Part shown: positions 24,386-36,483 of the stretch, one piece after another
Layout of the letters: each line of letters opens with the position of its first letter
Position numbering within the stretch: position 1 is the first letter of the stretch
Assembly: GCA_002197995.1 (NCBI GenBank)
Contig: NGZR01000001.1
Location: 12,171,501 to 12,235,500 of the forward strand
Origin: Gaeumannomyces sp. JS-464
Taxonomy: Eukaryota > Ascomycota > Sordariomycetes > Magnaporthales > Magnaporthaceae
DNA: 64,000 bases
Reading direction: 5' to 3'
Notes under the pieces: generated by a model
What the model was told of the DNA's origin: nothing
The model's input: only the letters and a program-made list of their open reading frames with translations
Database searches by the model: none
Made by a program: the position numbers and the translations under genes

Positions 24386-25459
24386 TCATGACGTCTTCTT
24401 TTTGACGCAGATGACCCAGTGGAGATGCCCGCACGGCCACATGTGCTTCTCGCTGCCGCTCCGCAGCTCCCACTGATCGGTGCCGCCTTCGGCGCCGCAG
24501 GAGCGGAGCAGGGCCTCGACCTCGTCCGGGGTACGGGTCCTGAGCCCCGAGATCCAACCGTCAAAGACGAGGACAAAGGGGATGATGGGCAGGAGGTAAG
24601 TAAAGACGACGGCGATGAGGTCGCGCTCCAGAAAGGCGTACACGGGGGTGTAGAGAATGATGCCGACGCCGAACAGGATCGTGGAGACGACCGAGTCGAG
24701 GGTGCGGTGCTGCAGCTCGAAGACGCCGAAGCCGTCGCTCGTCTCGACCGTGTCCTTGAGGATGGCGCGCGCGAGCGGGTCGTCAAAGTGGTGGAAGGCC
24801 AGGTTGAAGAGCCGGAAGATCTTGCGGGGCTGCGGCGGCGCGCCGTTGCTGACCGCCGCGTCCACGGCCACGGCCATCTTGGCGCCGTCGCCGTTGCAGA
24901 GCTCTGGCTCGGCGGCGGCCACGGCAGCGTAAGAGGCGGCGCCTTGGGCGATGGGGCCGCCGCGGCGGAGGCGGTCGAGTAGGGCCGCGGGGGCGGCGGT
25001 GGCGTCAACGGGCTCGCGCACGTAGCTGATATTGGGGCTCGCCTTGGCGGCGCGGGCCCACTCCGACACGTGGGGGTGCAGGTCCGTCAGCACAAAGGGC
25101 GCGGCGGCGGCGGGTGCGCGGCGGCGCTTGTTGACGGCGCGCTCGATCTCCGGGGTCGGACCGCCGCCGCCGGCGCAAAAGTCGACAAAGGCGTAGCCGC
25201 CGACGGGGCCCAGGTGGCTCGTCAGCAGGCCGGCCACGATCTGGGCGGGCGAGGCCGGCTGTATAAGGGGCACGCGCAGGTTCCAGGCCAGCGTGAGCCC
25301 CGTCTGGACCCTCTGGCGGAGGAAGCTGGGGAACCTGGGTGGCAGGGCGGGTTAGCGGGGGTGCGCTCTCGCCGCCGTCTTGAGGTGGGATTGGCCTCGC
25401 CATGACTGGTCGTCTATCTCAAAGAGATGCTTGCGCGAGACCAGGATGGTTGTCGCCAT
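24386..25459 (-). CDS. Methyltransferase-like protein with hydrophobic C-terminal segment
   Basis: Resembles an uncharacterised fungal family; activity is not established. Exons are 25459-25401 and 25334-24386. Exon 1 encodes MATTILVSRKHLFEIDDQSW; exon 2 begins FPSFLRQRVQTGLTLAWNLR. A glycine-rich loop YAFVDFCAGGGGPTPEIE resembles the SAM-binding motif I of class I methyltransferases, and LTDLHPHVSEW could be the acidic loop. Later NLAFHHFDDPLARAILKDT keeps a methyltransferase-like pattern. A strongly hydrophobic stretch (FGVGIILYTPVYAFL through YLLPIIPFVLVFDGW) suggests membrane attachment. The 5' splice site reads TG|GCGAGG, a GC rather than GT donor; the acceptor is CCCAG. Length is 335 residues, high GC, no frame breaks. 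It diverges from the P450 gene across 672 bp. Confidence 0.75.
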
Positions 25460-26131
25460 GCTGGGCAGCTCAGGCCGATGGAGGGCGTCCGTATGGAGCG
25501 GATTGCCCTGCTTTTTTTATTTTTATTTTGTCTCTGTGATGTATCTCTCGTGTTGGGTCTTGTCGTGCTGCTGGGGATATGATCTCGTCCTAGGATGGGC
25601 GGTTCAGGGTAGGGAGAGCAGTAGTCTTGAGGAAAGAGCCAGCAGCTGGAGTACTCCGTAGGTACCAGGTGGTAGATATCAGCTCCCTTGTCAAGCGGTG
25701 ACGCAGTTCTTTCCTCGTACCGTGCACGGCCCCTGGCAATGGCCCAGGAACCCCTGCCCGGACGTGGCCGCGCATCATTGATCTCAAGTGGGCCCGGCGA
25801 GACCACAGACCCCTGTCCGCGGCTTGGGAGAGTTCGGGAGCTCCCCCCGCCTGTGCTGTGGCTCTCTCGCCATTCCATCTCCAACTCAATCCATGCATGT
25901 GCCTGAAGGATCTTGATCGACTGGGCAGGGCGGCTCGGCGGGAACCGAACCCAAAATGTGAGGCAACACCAACACAAGAATGGGTGTTGGTCGCCTTGCT
26001 AACACAGCGGGATAGCGTCACGTGACACAACATCTCCTCACCCTCGCTCAGACACGCTCACCTTCATCGTCTTGCCGGGCTTGAATCCATCTCGGCGAGG
26101 CACTTCCTGAGCCAGCAGCGGCTGGCCAGCC
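25460..26131. promoter_or_regulatory. Divergent promoter region, methyltransferase-like gene and P450
   Basis: 672 bp separate two start codons facing outward, so both promoters must lie here. No specific operator recognised; contains TCACGTGAC near 26017-26025, a CACGTG E-box core. Confidence 0.6.
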
Positions 26132-28043
26132 ATGGCGCTGCTCAATGCTGCCATCCACTCATGGCCCTTGGCGGCTTTGGGCCTGACCATTCTCGGCCTG
26201 GCCATCTGTCTCGCCGCTCGGCCGACCCAACTCAAACGCAACGGTGTCCCTCTGAGGTGCGCATGAGCATCCGGACTCTTGCCTCAGAGCCTGTTCGGCT
26301 CGCCCCAACTAACAGACGCCGACAGGAAACCGCGCGACTCGCTCCCCTTGCTGGGTAACGGCATTGTGTTCCTGCAACCGCGCCAGACGCTCTTCTCATG
26401 GTTCAGCCAGCGCGAGCGCGAGTTTGGCTATGAGACGTACCAGATATCGGTGCCGACCCTGCCTCCCGGCGTCGTCATCAACGGCCCCGCCAACCTCGAC
26501 TACGTCTTCAAGAACGAAGCCCTGTTCAACAAGGGCGAGTTTGTGAAGCGCCGCTCGTGGGATCTCTTTGGTCCGTCTCGGCCACCCACTGTTTGGGCAG
26601 ATAGCTCGCCTTCGTTCGTGTGCCGTTTGCTGACCGTGACGGTGATGCTGCCATCTGGGCTTCCCGGGTCTGTGTCCGATCAGGCCATGGAATCATCAAC
26701 GCCGATGGCGACCTGTGGAAGGCACAGCGCAAGGCCGGGCTACACTTCCTCAGTGTCCCAAACATGCGCGTCCTGACTGACGTTGCCCTGCCGCGCTATC
26801 TCTCCGGAAGCATCGAGCTTCTTGGGCGTCATGCGGACTCGGGACAGGCCGTGGATATGCAGACCGTCTTTCACGAGATCACGTCCCAGCTCATGGGGAA
26901 GATGGCCTACAATGTAGGTAGGCTGTCTTGGCTCGTTGCCGTCGCCGCCTCCGCGCTCCAATCATTGCTGACTTGATTCCCGTGGCTTCTTTGCTTTCTT
27001 TGCTAGATGGAAATGCATGCCAATGACGACTTCACGCTGGCCTTTGATTACGCCTCTGGCGTGACCGGAGAGCGCTTCCAGAACCCCCTGTATCCCCTGA
27101 CCGAGCTGGTCACAGGTTCCCGGTTCAGACGCTCGCTCGGTGTTGTCAAGTCGTACGGCAAGAGGATCGTCGCCAACGCCGTGCGGGACCGACAGTCTGC
27201 CGCCAGCGCACAGTCCGAAAAAGACGTGCTCCTGGAGACTTCTGGTAGCCTCATGCAGTCACTCCTGGATTCCATTGGAGATGAGACCATGGTGGCAGAC
27301 GCTGCTCTGAATTATCTATCGGCAGGTCAGTCGCTGTGTGCTCAGCAAGCCCTCCCCTGGCTGCCCTCATGCTCTGGCCTGGCGGTGCCATCTAACTACC
27401 TGACTCCTTGATTAGGCAGAGACACTGTCGCCCAAGCCCTGACGTGGTCGCTGTACTTGCTGATGCGGCAGGGTCACCATGCCGTGATGGAGAGGATCCG
27501 GCAGGAGGCGAGGGAGGCGCTGGGAACCGACGACCTTCCCCGCGACCCCGCAGGCCTGACCCCGGCCGCGATGCCCTACACCATGGCCGTCTTCTACGAG
27601 GCCATGCGCCTGTACCCTCCCATCCCGATCGAGATCAAGCAGTGCGTCAGCGCGACCACGCTGCCCGACGGCACATTCATCCCCGAGTCGTCCGTCGTCC
27701 TCTGGAGCATCTGGGCCATGAACAGATCCCAGGCCACCTGGGGGCCCGACGCTGACGCCTTCCGCCCGGACCGCTGGCTTTCCCCGGCGTCGCCGGCCGC
27801 GTTTGTTCCCAGGAGCGCGTCCGAGTTCCCCGTGTTCAACGGCGGACCCCGCACCTGCCTCGGCAAGAAAATGGCCGAGCTTATAGCGGTGCAGGTCCTC
27901 CCCTCCGTGGTCTGCGCCTTTGACTTCTCCCCTGCCTACGACGAGCGTCGTGAGAGGGTCAGCAAAAACTCGCTGACTCTCCCATGCAAGGGGGCTTGCC
28001 CTGCTTTGTCAAGAGATGCGCTAGACTCGAAGCAAGCAGCTGA
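26132..28043 (+). CDS. Cytochrome P450, CYP52-like clade
   Basis: Membrane-anchored haem monooxygenase. Exons are 26132-26256, 26326-26570, 26684-26913, 27007-27325 and 27416-28043, each phase-consistent. The N-terminal anchor is WPLAALGLTILGLAICLAA (about residues 11-29). The I-helix is AGRDTVAQALTW near 306, an AGRDT form seen in CYP52-type fatty-acid or alkane hydroxylases. K-helix ExxR is EAMR near 368, then FRPDRW, and the haem loop FNGGPRTCLGKK places the Cys ligand at about 454. The frame breaks at CCC 27981-27983: adding one C restores LTLPMQGGLPCFVKR and a stop at 28041-28043. As printed, the frame instead runs to 28071. Corrected length is about 515 residues. Substrate is unknown; the clade suggests terminal hydroxylation of an aliphatic chain. 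Confidence 0.9.
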
Positions 28044-28071
28044 GGTAGAGAACAGCCTCGGGGTGGGATGA

Positions 28072-28508
28072 GGCTGGTTGTAAACACCAAGTCTAAATGC
28101 TTTCGTTTGTATCTATGTGTGTGCGCGTGCATATCCTAAATACATATGTATAGAGAAATAAGAAAAAGAAATAAAAGAACCCATTGCCCAGGATGCAGAT
28201 GAAGATCAATAGAGGAACGAGAGATGATGGTCCGTCCACAAGGTCGGAGAACAAACCCAAAGGGCCCCCAGCGCACATTTTCTGGTCTTGATCTGATAAC
28301 CAAAGAAAACAAATGGCAACGGCGAGTTTTTGTCTATCCCAAACGATGCAAGAGGGGGAAAAAAAGACGAGGCGCGCGGCGTTGGTCTAGGGGCCAGCGG
28401 GGATTAGGCGGCAAGTGATCGTGTCGAGGTGGTTGGGACAAAGAAAGGACTATTAGCTAGGTAGTAAGCGAAGCAAGATGTTGGTAGAAGGAGAGTGCCC
28501 TTGGCAAT
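28072..28508. other. Convergent 3' spacer, P450 and ABC transporter
   Basis: Short AT-richer stretch with no coding signal, between two gene ends. Confidence 0.65.
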
Positions 28509-31500
28509 CTACCTCTTGTTGAAGTCCAAGAAGCGACTCTGTAGACAAGCAGTTAGCGGCGGCACTCATGATACAAAACACCGACATAAAGGAGGGGCGT
28601 GAAACTTACAGCCAGGAACAGAATGGCAATGTTGCTGCCCACAAAGGCGATAAAGATGCCGAGGTCGCGCCACCGGTCGACAAAGTCGAAGCCGAGCGGG
28701 ACGTAGAACTGGTCGCCGACCCTGAAGGCGCAATAGTCGCAGCGCGAGGTGGAGCTGTTGTCGGCAATGTAGCCTTTGCCGCCAGCGCTGCCGAAAAAGG
28801 GCGCCATGTAGTCGCCGCACGAGACGCCGCTGGGCGGGGAGAACGAGTTGAGCTCCCAGGGCTGGCAGACGACGGGCAGCTGGTGCAGGGCCGTGGTGAC
28901 CATGCCGCCGATGAGGCGCGTGAAGGGGTCGAGCTGGAATAGCCAGCGGTAGCCCTCGGGCATCTGGGTGGACGGGATGGTGACGCCGCAGAAGAGGGCG
29001 AAGGTGATCATGATGAAGGGGTCGAACTGGCTCGAGATGAAGGTCGAGGGCGTCAGGGCCGACAGGGCCTGGCCCATGGTGACGGAGAAGATCTCGGTGA
29101 TGAGCACCATGAGGAACTGGTAACCCGCCCGCGCGCTCTCGGCCTGGAAGCCCGGCATGTAGTAGAGCGGAAGGAAGAAGCCGACGGCGCACAGGATCGA
29201 GTAGGGAATCTCAGCGATGAGCATGGCCGTGGCGAAGGTGTACTGGTTGTACATCTTGGACGACGACTCGCGGAAGAAGATGGCGCGCTTGATGTGGAAC
29301 ATGGCCTCGATCTGGCTGATGACGAGCGCCGGCAGCACCGTGACCTGGAACATGACGAAGACTTTGTACTGCAGCGACGAGCGCGACTCGTCGAGCTGCA
29401 GGAACGTGAGCCCCGTCAGCAGCGCGATGACGACGTGGTTGAAGAAGCGCGTGAAGAGGTAGTTGGGCGACCGCCACAGCGAGATGTTGCTGCGGTTGAT
29501 GACCACCTTGAGCTGGTGCGAGAAGGGCGACGCGTACTCGCGCTCGAGCCCACTCCCCTTGCCGTCGCCGCCGCCCGCCACCGCCCGCTGCCGCTCCTGC
29601 TTGAGCTGCGAGATGGTGTCCTTGATGTTGGCCAGCTCGGCAGAGTCCTCCCAGATGTCGGCCCAGTCGCGCGACCCAACGCGCGGCGCGCTGCCAGCTC
29701 CGATGGCCTCGAGCATGTACTCGGCCACGTTGTCCGTCGGCTTGGCCTCGGCGCCGTGGCGCTTCAGATAGGCGCGCAGCACCGACGCGTCGCGCCCGAT
29801 GTCGCCAAAGTAGACGCAACGCCCACCACGCTGGAGTAGCAGCAGCCGATCAAAGTTCTCAAAAAGCGCAGAGTTGGGCTGGTGGATGGTGCAGAGGATG
29901 GCCTGGCCGGCGTTGGCCAGCTTCTTCAGGAAGCGAACGATGTTGAAGGCGCTCTGGCTGTCCAGGCCCGACGTCGGCTCGTCCAGGAAGAGAAGCAGCT
30001 CGGGCTTGGCCGCCAGCTCGACTCCAATCGTCACACGCTTGCGCTGCTCCACCGTCAGTCCGAATTCGGGAGAGCCAATGATGCAGTCGGCCAGGTCCTC
30101 TAGCTCCAACAGCGCGATGATGTCCTCGACGTAGCTGTACTTGTCCTCCTGCGGAGTCTCGAACGGCTGCCTCAGGTCGGCCGAGAAGCGCAGGGCCTCG
30201 CGCACCGTCTGCGACGGGTCGTGCATGTCGATCTGCTCCGCATACGACGTCGACCGCTGGAACTGTTTGCCCGGTTTGACGCCGTCCACAAGGATGTCGC
30301 CGCCGATGACGCCGATGTTCTTGCGCGCCGCGAGCACGTCCAGTAGAGTCGTTTTGCCAGCTCCCGAGGCTCCCATTAGCGCTGTGAGCTCGCCGGGTCG
30401 CACGTAGCCGAAAACGTCGCTAAGCAGTCTGCGTGTTCCGCCGGGCACCGGCACATCGTAAGTCAGGTTCTCCCACGTCAGCACGCTCTTGGAGTCGATC
30501 TTGAGAGCCTCCTGGTCCTCCTCGGAGCCCTTGGCCGCCCGCTTCGCCTCGAGCTTGGCCGTCAGCTTCTCGTTCAGCGCCTGTCTCTCGTCGTTGGGCT
30601 TCTGGTAGACGCGGGCCGTGTTTCCGCCCATGCCAAAGTTGACCAGCTCGCCGCAGACCACGTTCATGACGAGGAAGAAAACGATCAGCGCCACCACGAT
30701 GCCGAAGTTGCGCCAAATGTCCTCCGGGTTGTATGAGAAGCCGGTGCGGATGTAGTCGGAGCCCGAGACGGCGAGCGTGCCTGGCTTTGATCCGGGCAGC
30801 GTGCAGACCTGGTGTGCCGGGTTGGTGAAGCTTGGCCCCGACGGTATGAGACTCTCAGCCGTGCACGTCATGTCTATGCGGCTAAATTCGTTTTCCATCA
30901 TGGCGCTAAACATGAGGCCGAGCGGGTTGATCCAGAAGAGCCAGCGCAGCCACACCTGCTGAGACTGATACTGGATCAAGTAGCCAGAACGTGGTGATGA
31001 GCAGCGTGATGGTAACGACGGCGAACTTGACGGCGTAGTCAAAATCGATCGAGACGCAGCCGATAATTCGGAAGAACAGTGTCATGGCGATATTGCCCGT
31101 CAGGATGAACAGGTAGAACATGAAGAAGGCGCCGGGTTCCCTGGCGAGGTTAGTCATAAAGTAGACGATGACGGAAAAGGCGAGGATACGTGGTGCGCCA
31201 AACGCTTGATCGACAAATATTTGCCCGATCCAGAGGGCGCTGGGTCGGTGGAAAGCGTAGGCCTTGTGCTTGTTGACGATACCGCGGCCTAGCATAGTCG
31301 AGCCGAGCTCGGAGAAGGCCTCGAACGCGTTGAAAAGCAGCGATATGAACATGAGGCCGCCCTTGCTGAAAGCCGACGCCGAAGTTTGGCCGAGGTTGAG
31401 GTACAGAGTTCCGAGCACGATGGCGATGATGATGGTGCGGAGCCACGAGAGGAACAGTGCCAGGCGGTCCTGCAGCTTGAGCACCGTCTGCCGCTTCATC

Positions 31501-33039
31501 AGGGCCCACACCTGCTGATGGAAGCCCACCGAGTAGACGGTCTGCTTGGCCCCAGTGCGCTTGCTCTCCTTGACAGCGATTTTGAAGTCCTCGTGCGTTT
31601 GCGTCTCGACCTTGAGCGACTCGCGATAGTCAGCCATCTCCTGGTCGAGACGCTTCGAGATGTCAGACTTCTTGAAAGCCTGTGCGAGCGTGTCGGAGCT
31701 ATGGGCGCATTTTCGGGCGAGTAGCCTTCGGCGTAACCCCTTTCATACTCGTCGGTGCAGCCGGTCACGTAGTCGGGTGTGGTCTGCCGCGGCCGGGGGA
31801 TGAAGCCGAGTCCTTCGAAGTAGGCCCGAGCCTCGGTGGCGGGGCCGAAATACACCTGCTTCCCAGAGTCTATCACGAGCACCTTGTCAAAGAGGTTGTA
31901 GATGTTCTCGGAGGCCTGGTACAGAGATACAAAGGTTGCCGTCTTGTACAGGTTCGTCTGGATGCGGAGAGACTTGATGAAGTCGAGCGCGGTGCTGGCG
32001 TCAAGGCCGCGGGTGCTGTTGTCCCAAGAGAGGATCGAGGCCTCGGTAATCATCATCTCGGCGACCGAGACGCGCTTCCTCTCACCACCCGAAATACCGC
32101 GCACGAGCGCGCCGCCGACGACGGTGTGGCGCGTGTGCTCGATGTTGAACATCTTGAGCAGCATCGTGATGACGCTCTCCTTGAACTGAGCCCTAGTGAT
32201 CCCAGCAGGCAGCTTAGCTGGGATCTTGGTGTCGAGTGCGAACCCGAGCGTCTGCTCAACCGTGAGGGTCGCGTGGTGAATATCATCCTCCTGGTTGTAC
32301 ACGGCCTCCTGGCGGTACGCCTTGAACTCTTCGGCAGTGAAGGGGCCGTAGCGCACGTCACCAGTGACTTGGGTGTAGCCATAGCGCTGGTTCGTGATGG
32401 TCTTGAGGAACGTTGTGCAGCCAGAGCCCGGCTTCCCCAGCACGAGCACCATCTCGCCGGGCTTGCAGACGCCGCGGAAGTTGTCGAGGAGGGTGGCCTC
32501 GGTGCCCTTGGCACCCATGCCGAGCATATTCTTGATGGGCGTCAACACGTCGAAGAAGCCGAGGACAACGTCGGGGAAGGTCTGGACAAAGTTGGACATG
32601 CCACCCATGCCCTTGACTGTAAAGTCATCCCAGTAGACACCGATATGTTTGGGGCGGATGCCAGCCTCGCGCTGGGCAGCGATGCCGCCGCGTATGTAAG
32701 TCTCCAGGTCAAACCTCTCGCTCTCCGACGACAAAGACTGGTCTAAGTCGGCCCCGGTTTTCTCGACATCCTGCTGGTGTTGGGACGATCGACTCCTGAC
32801 GCGGCTGGCCCTCGACAGACCCGTGAGTTCGCGTTGCAGCTCGGCGAAGTCGGCTTCTGCCTGCTTGACAGAGATCCCCGACCCGACATTGGAGTGCCGT
32901 TTGGATTGTTCCGCCGTGCCTCCTCGCGCATTTCCTCGACGTTCGTGCTAGACGACGAAGGAAGCGAGTTTGCCGAGGAAGTTGCCTGCGTTACAGGCAT
33001 ATCCCTGTCCTTCTCATCGTCCTTGGAGTGATCCGCCAT
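28509..33039 (-). CDS. PDR-type (ABCG) ABC multidrug transporter
   Basis: Full-size plasma-membrane efflux pump with NBD1-TMD1-NBD2-TMD2 order. ATG at 33039 gives MADHSKDDEKDRDMP. The main exon runs 33039-28610; a 30-nt terminal exon 28538-28509 encodes SRFLDFNKR. NBD1 has the PDR-specific Walker A GKPGSGCTT (Cys for Lys), signature GISGGERKRVS and SWDNSTRGLDAST. NBD2 has canonical GASGAGKTTLLDVLA, the degenerate signature LTVEQRKRVTIG and LLLFLDEPTSGLDSQSA. TMD1 contains GYLIQYQSQQVWLRWLFWIN. Frame breaks lie near 32890 (restores GISVKQAEADF), 31702-31705 (restores HSSDTLAQAFKKSDIS) and 30983-30995 (before GYLIQYQ; one base extra or two missing). Corrected length is about 1,490 residues, normal for the family. 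Export substrate is unknown. Confidence 0.93.
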
Positions 33040-36000
33040 CGCGACAAGAGTATCTCGCTGATCACGGCCACTCGAACGTGCGGTGCGCGGTTGATGCCTG
33101 TGGGAGACAAGGAAGAGAGGAAAGAAGACAGCAACAAGAGTGAGGGAATAAATAAAGATAATGAAAAAGAAAAAAAAGTTGAATGCGGACCCACGCCCCG
33201 GATTTGCTGAGGGAAGCGCGAGATGACGGTTGAAGGCCCGTCGACGGCAACTCTGCAACTGCAGTGACGGACGGTGCCGATACCCCTGCTTCTTCGCTTA
33301 GATGCTGGCCTCGAAGAAGGACGAGAGCAGCCTGAGCAGGTCCCAACAGCCCCGCGCTCTGGGCTTGAAGGAAAAGTAATAGAGGCAAGGCCGTGACGAA
33401 CAACGCAAGCCAAACGAGGCCGGCAGCCTGTGATGGGGGCTCTGGGAGGATATGTATGCGTATTAGCACATACATACGAGGTGGGCAGGGGGGCACAATA
33501 GCGGGCTTGTGGGCCCCTTGGCCAGGCTGGTGTTATTCCTAATACTCGGAGATAACGGACAGAGGCTCGCTCCAGGTCCACTGCCAAGGCGAGAAGAAAC
33601 AAATAGGCAGTGGAAGGGCGACGATCACGTCCGGATAACGTTGACGGGCAAGGATGTGTCCGTCGCCGGAGCACCCGCTAGCCGTGCGAACGGAGCAGGG
33701 CAGCCGACAAACAACCGACGGCCCAACATGACGGCGGTGCAGCGGATCGTGACTGAATAATTATGACGGCAAATGATCGAGTCTTGCTTGTCCCGTCGTG
33801 GTTCTCGCGGGACCCTCCCAATGGCGGGCGGCGGCCCTGGCCGACCCACCCGATTCCCCTGGGGGTAGGGCATCGCCAAGACCATACCGCATTTGTAATC
33901 TTGCCCGCGCCCTGGCGCCTTTGTCGCGGGAGACGAGACGCGACAAGGCGCCGGCAGAAGTTGGCGACCGGAGCATGCGAAGAAGCCCGATGCCGAGAGA
34001 ACGTCAGCCAATGACCAGCGCGCCGCTTTGGCGGGTCCGGCCACTCTCACGCTCCACTCGCCCCCACTTGGAGTGCTGCGATTGATTCGGACCAAAGCTC
34101 GTACCGTACCCTTCTACCCCACTTGAGGATAAAAGAATATTCGAGATGACCCAAAGCGGAATCCCGACCAAAACAAAAGGGCGACTGCAGCACCATGGTG
34201 AGCTTGCCCCGTGTGGCTGCCCCAAAATACAGACAGACAGATAGGCAGGCAGACACAAGAGGACCGGCATGGCGGGGCTGTTTGGCATTGGCCCAGAACA
34301 TTCGACACTTCGACCGGGTTTGCCGCCGCCAGCGCTGCTGAACCCGTGGCCGGTTCTGGAGCTTGACGTCAAGCTTGTTGGTGTGACTCAGGCCTGCGCG
34401 CATCGCATCGGGCTATGATCAGAGTCTGCAATCGGGATCTAGGTTGCAAAGCAATTGGGGGCCACCCAGTCATCCGGTGAGCGAAACGGATGGGGTCAGT
34501 GAATACGTAGTAGCACGAAGGCTTGGCTGCATGCTGCCCGCAGTGAGGCTAATGAAGTTGCTCCCAGGTACCCAGATACAGTAGAGCCTAGGTACCCAGG
34601 CGTTCATCACCCATAGTAGGTGAATATACAATGACGAGGCTGCGTCGTGTGTTGTGGTGATTTCGACATGTCTTTTGTGCGTCGAAAGGGTACATTCTTC
34701 GAGAGACTCACCATCCGAGCACCGTGCGCGGTTTATCCAAGATCCGTCCTGCAATGTAACCAGGAACCCACGGAGACGGAGACGGGCTGATTACTTGTTG
34801 GCAACGCCCGATTTTACTCTGTAAGGTGCACAGCCCCTAGGTTCTATCGATCACCCTTCACACCTATACATACGGAGCAGCCAATCGCAGCCCCACGCCA
34901 ACCCTCTTACCCGTGCGCGTCCCCACTGCCTGTTTCGTTTCCCTTCATGCATGTTTCCATCTCTCGACCGGGGCCGGGGCTTCGGGTCTACCGCTCCGAC
35001 TCCGACGCCCGCAGCGCCGCGGTGTCGCAGTGTCACCGGGATAGCCGGCTTGCATGACCACGCGTGTATCTGTTGGAGCGCTCGACAACGTGTCCATGTT
35101 TCGACATTTTACTTGTTAGCGCAACCGCAACGGACACACGCGGACACACGCAAAAAAAAAGGAAAGAAGAAAACAAAAGAGGGGAAGCTACAGGCAGCGA
35201 TGACTCCGTCAACAGGAGGGCAGCGTAGCTCAGGGTCCGGCCGACACGTGTTTGCGCCATGCATGGGCACCTGCACAACAGTCTTGGTGCTTGCGTGATG
35301 GTGATGGGATGTCGGGGTTACATGGACCTGGCTGCAAAGTTGCACCATGCCAGTCAGATTGCGGAGACTTGCAGTCTGGAGCCTGGACTCAGCCGAGCTT
35401 TGCCTCACTTATGGGTGTGGTGTGTCGATCGCGGCAATCTGGCCGCGGCGCCGGATTTCATTCAGTCACCCATATCAACACCGCCGTGTGCCTGTAAGCA
35501 CCTGATGAGCAATAACTTGCAGCTCTTGGGGGCAGGGTGGGAGGTGATAAGCATGCCTTCCTTGCGGAGGAATGCCACCTCGGATCGACGCGCACACATT
35601 GATGGAAAGGGGCCTGGCTTGGCAACAGAGGACCCTGAACAAATTAGTAATTGACGGTTTCGCGTTGCTGGTCGCCGAGTGCAGATCTGGGCGGTGGAGA
35701 ATCGCTCAGCTAGAACCAGTTGCATATTGCTGCTGTCTTGTAGAATCACGCAGTCTATTTGTTTGTCAGCTCTCTTTGCCCGCCGTCAGCCGTCATGGAA
35801 CAAGAAGCAAAGCACGAAGACCAAGAAAGGAGTAGAGGGCAGGAAAGGAAACAGAAACAGCCCGGCCCGCGTGGGACAGAATCAAAGACTCGCACTCTGG
35901 ATGAGCTCCGCGCCGTCTCTCCTTCCTCCACGCTCACACCTTTTCTGCACAAAGAAAGAACAAAGCTTGAAGGGCCCCTCCGTTTAACGCAACGCCAATA

Positions 36001-36483
36001 TCGTACATTTTTGTACCAGCAACACGTAGTGTATGGTAGAGACACGCACCCAAAAGTCGGCCAGGACCAACCTACAATGATGCATCGAGATGTGGGTAGT
36101 TGCGCAATGAGCAGCAGGCAAAACGCCGACCAATGCAAAACGAAACACCAGGAATCATAAGAAGAAAGAGGAAGGAAGCAAAAAGGATAGAGAAGAGAGG
36201 GGAAAGGCAGGATAGGAAAACGGAACAGGTATACTCAAGGCCCGAGAGATCGCATGTCAACCATCACGAGACCTTTGCTCCAACAACATCTTATTTCACG
36301 CTGCTCTACCTCGCCCACGTGCTCCTCCTCTCCTTTTCGCGCTCCAGTATGAGTATCACAAGGCGCTCGAGACGGGTTGAGACAACCATGACATCGGCAT
36401 CCGTCCGTCACGTCGCGACAGTGGTCCGCGTCGCAAGACAAGGGGCGGGAAAGCGAAACGGACCCAGAGGGGTGTGGATCCAG
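33040..36483. other. 3.4 kb spacer upstream of the ABC transporter
   Basis: Holds the ABC transporter promoter and the 3' side of ckb1. No conserved protein seen. CCTAGGTACCC-like motifs occur near 34565-34602. An A-rich tract lies at 35151-35175. Confidence 0.55.

Noticed and set aside
571..32892. Sense-strand-only loss of C in CCA
   Set aside because: The first breaks I placed were all in sense-strand CCA, but the transcription factor (63459), RasGEF (52444) and atg13 (2590) need a G in TGG, so the motif is strand-symmetric.
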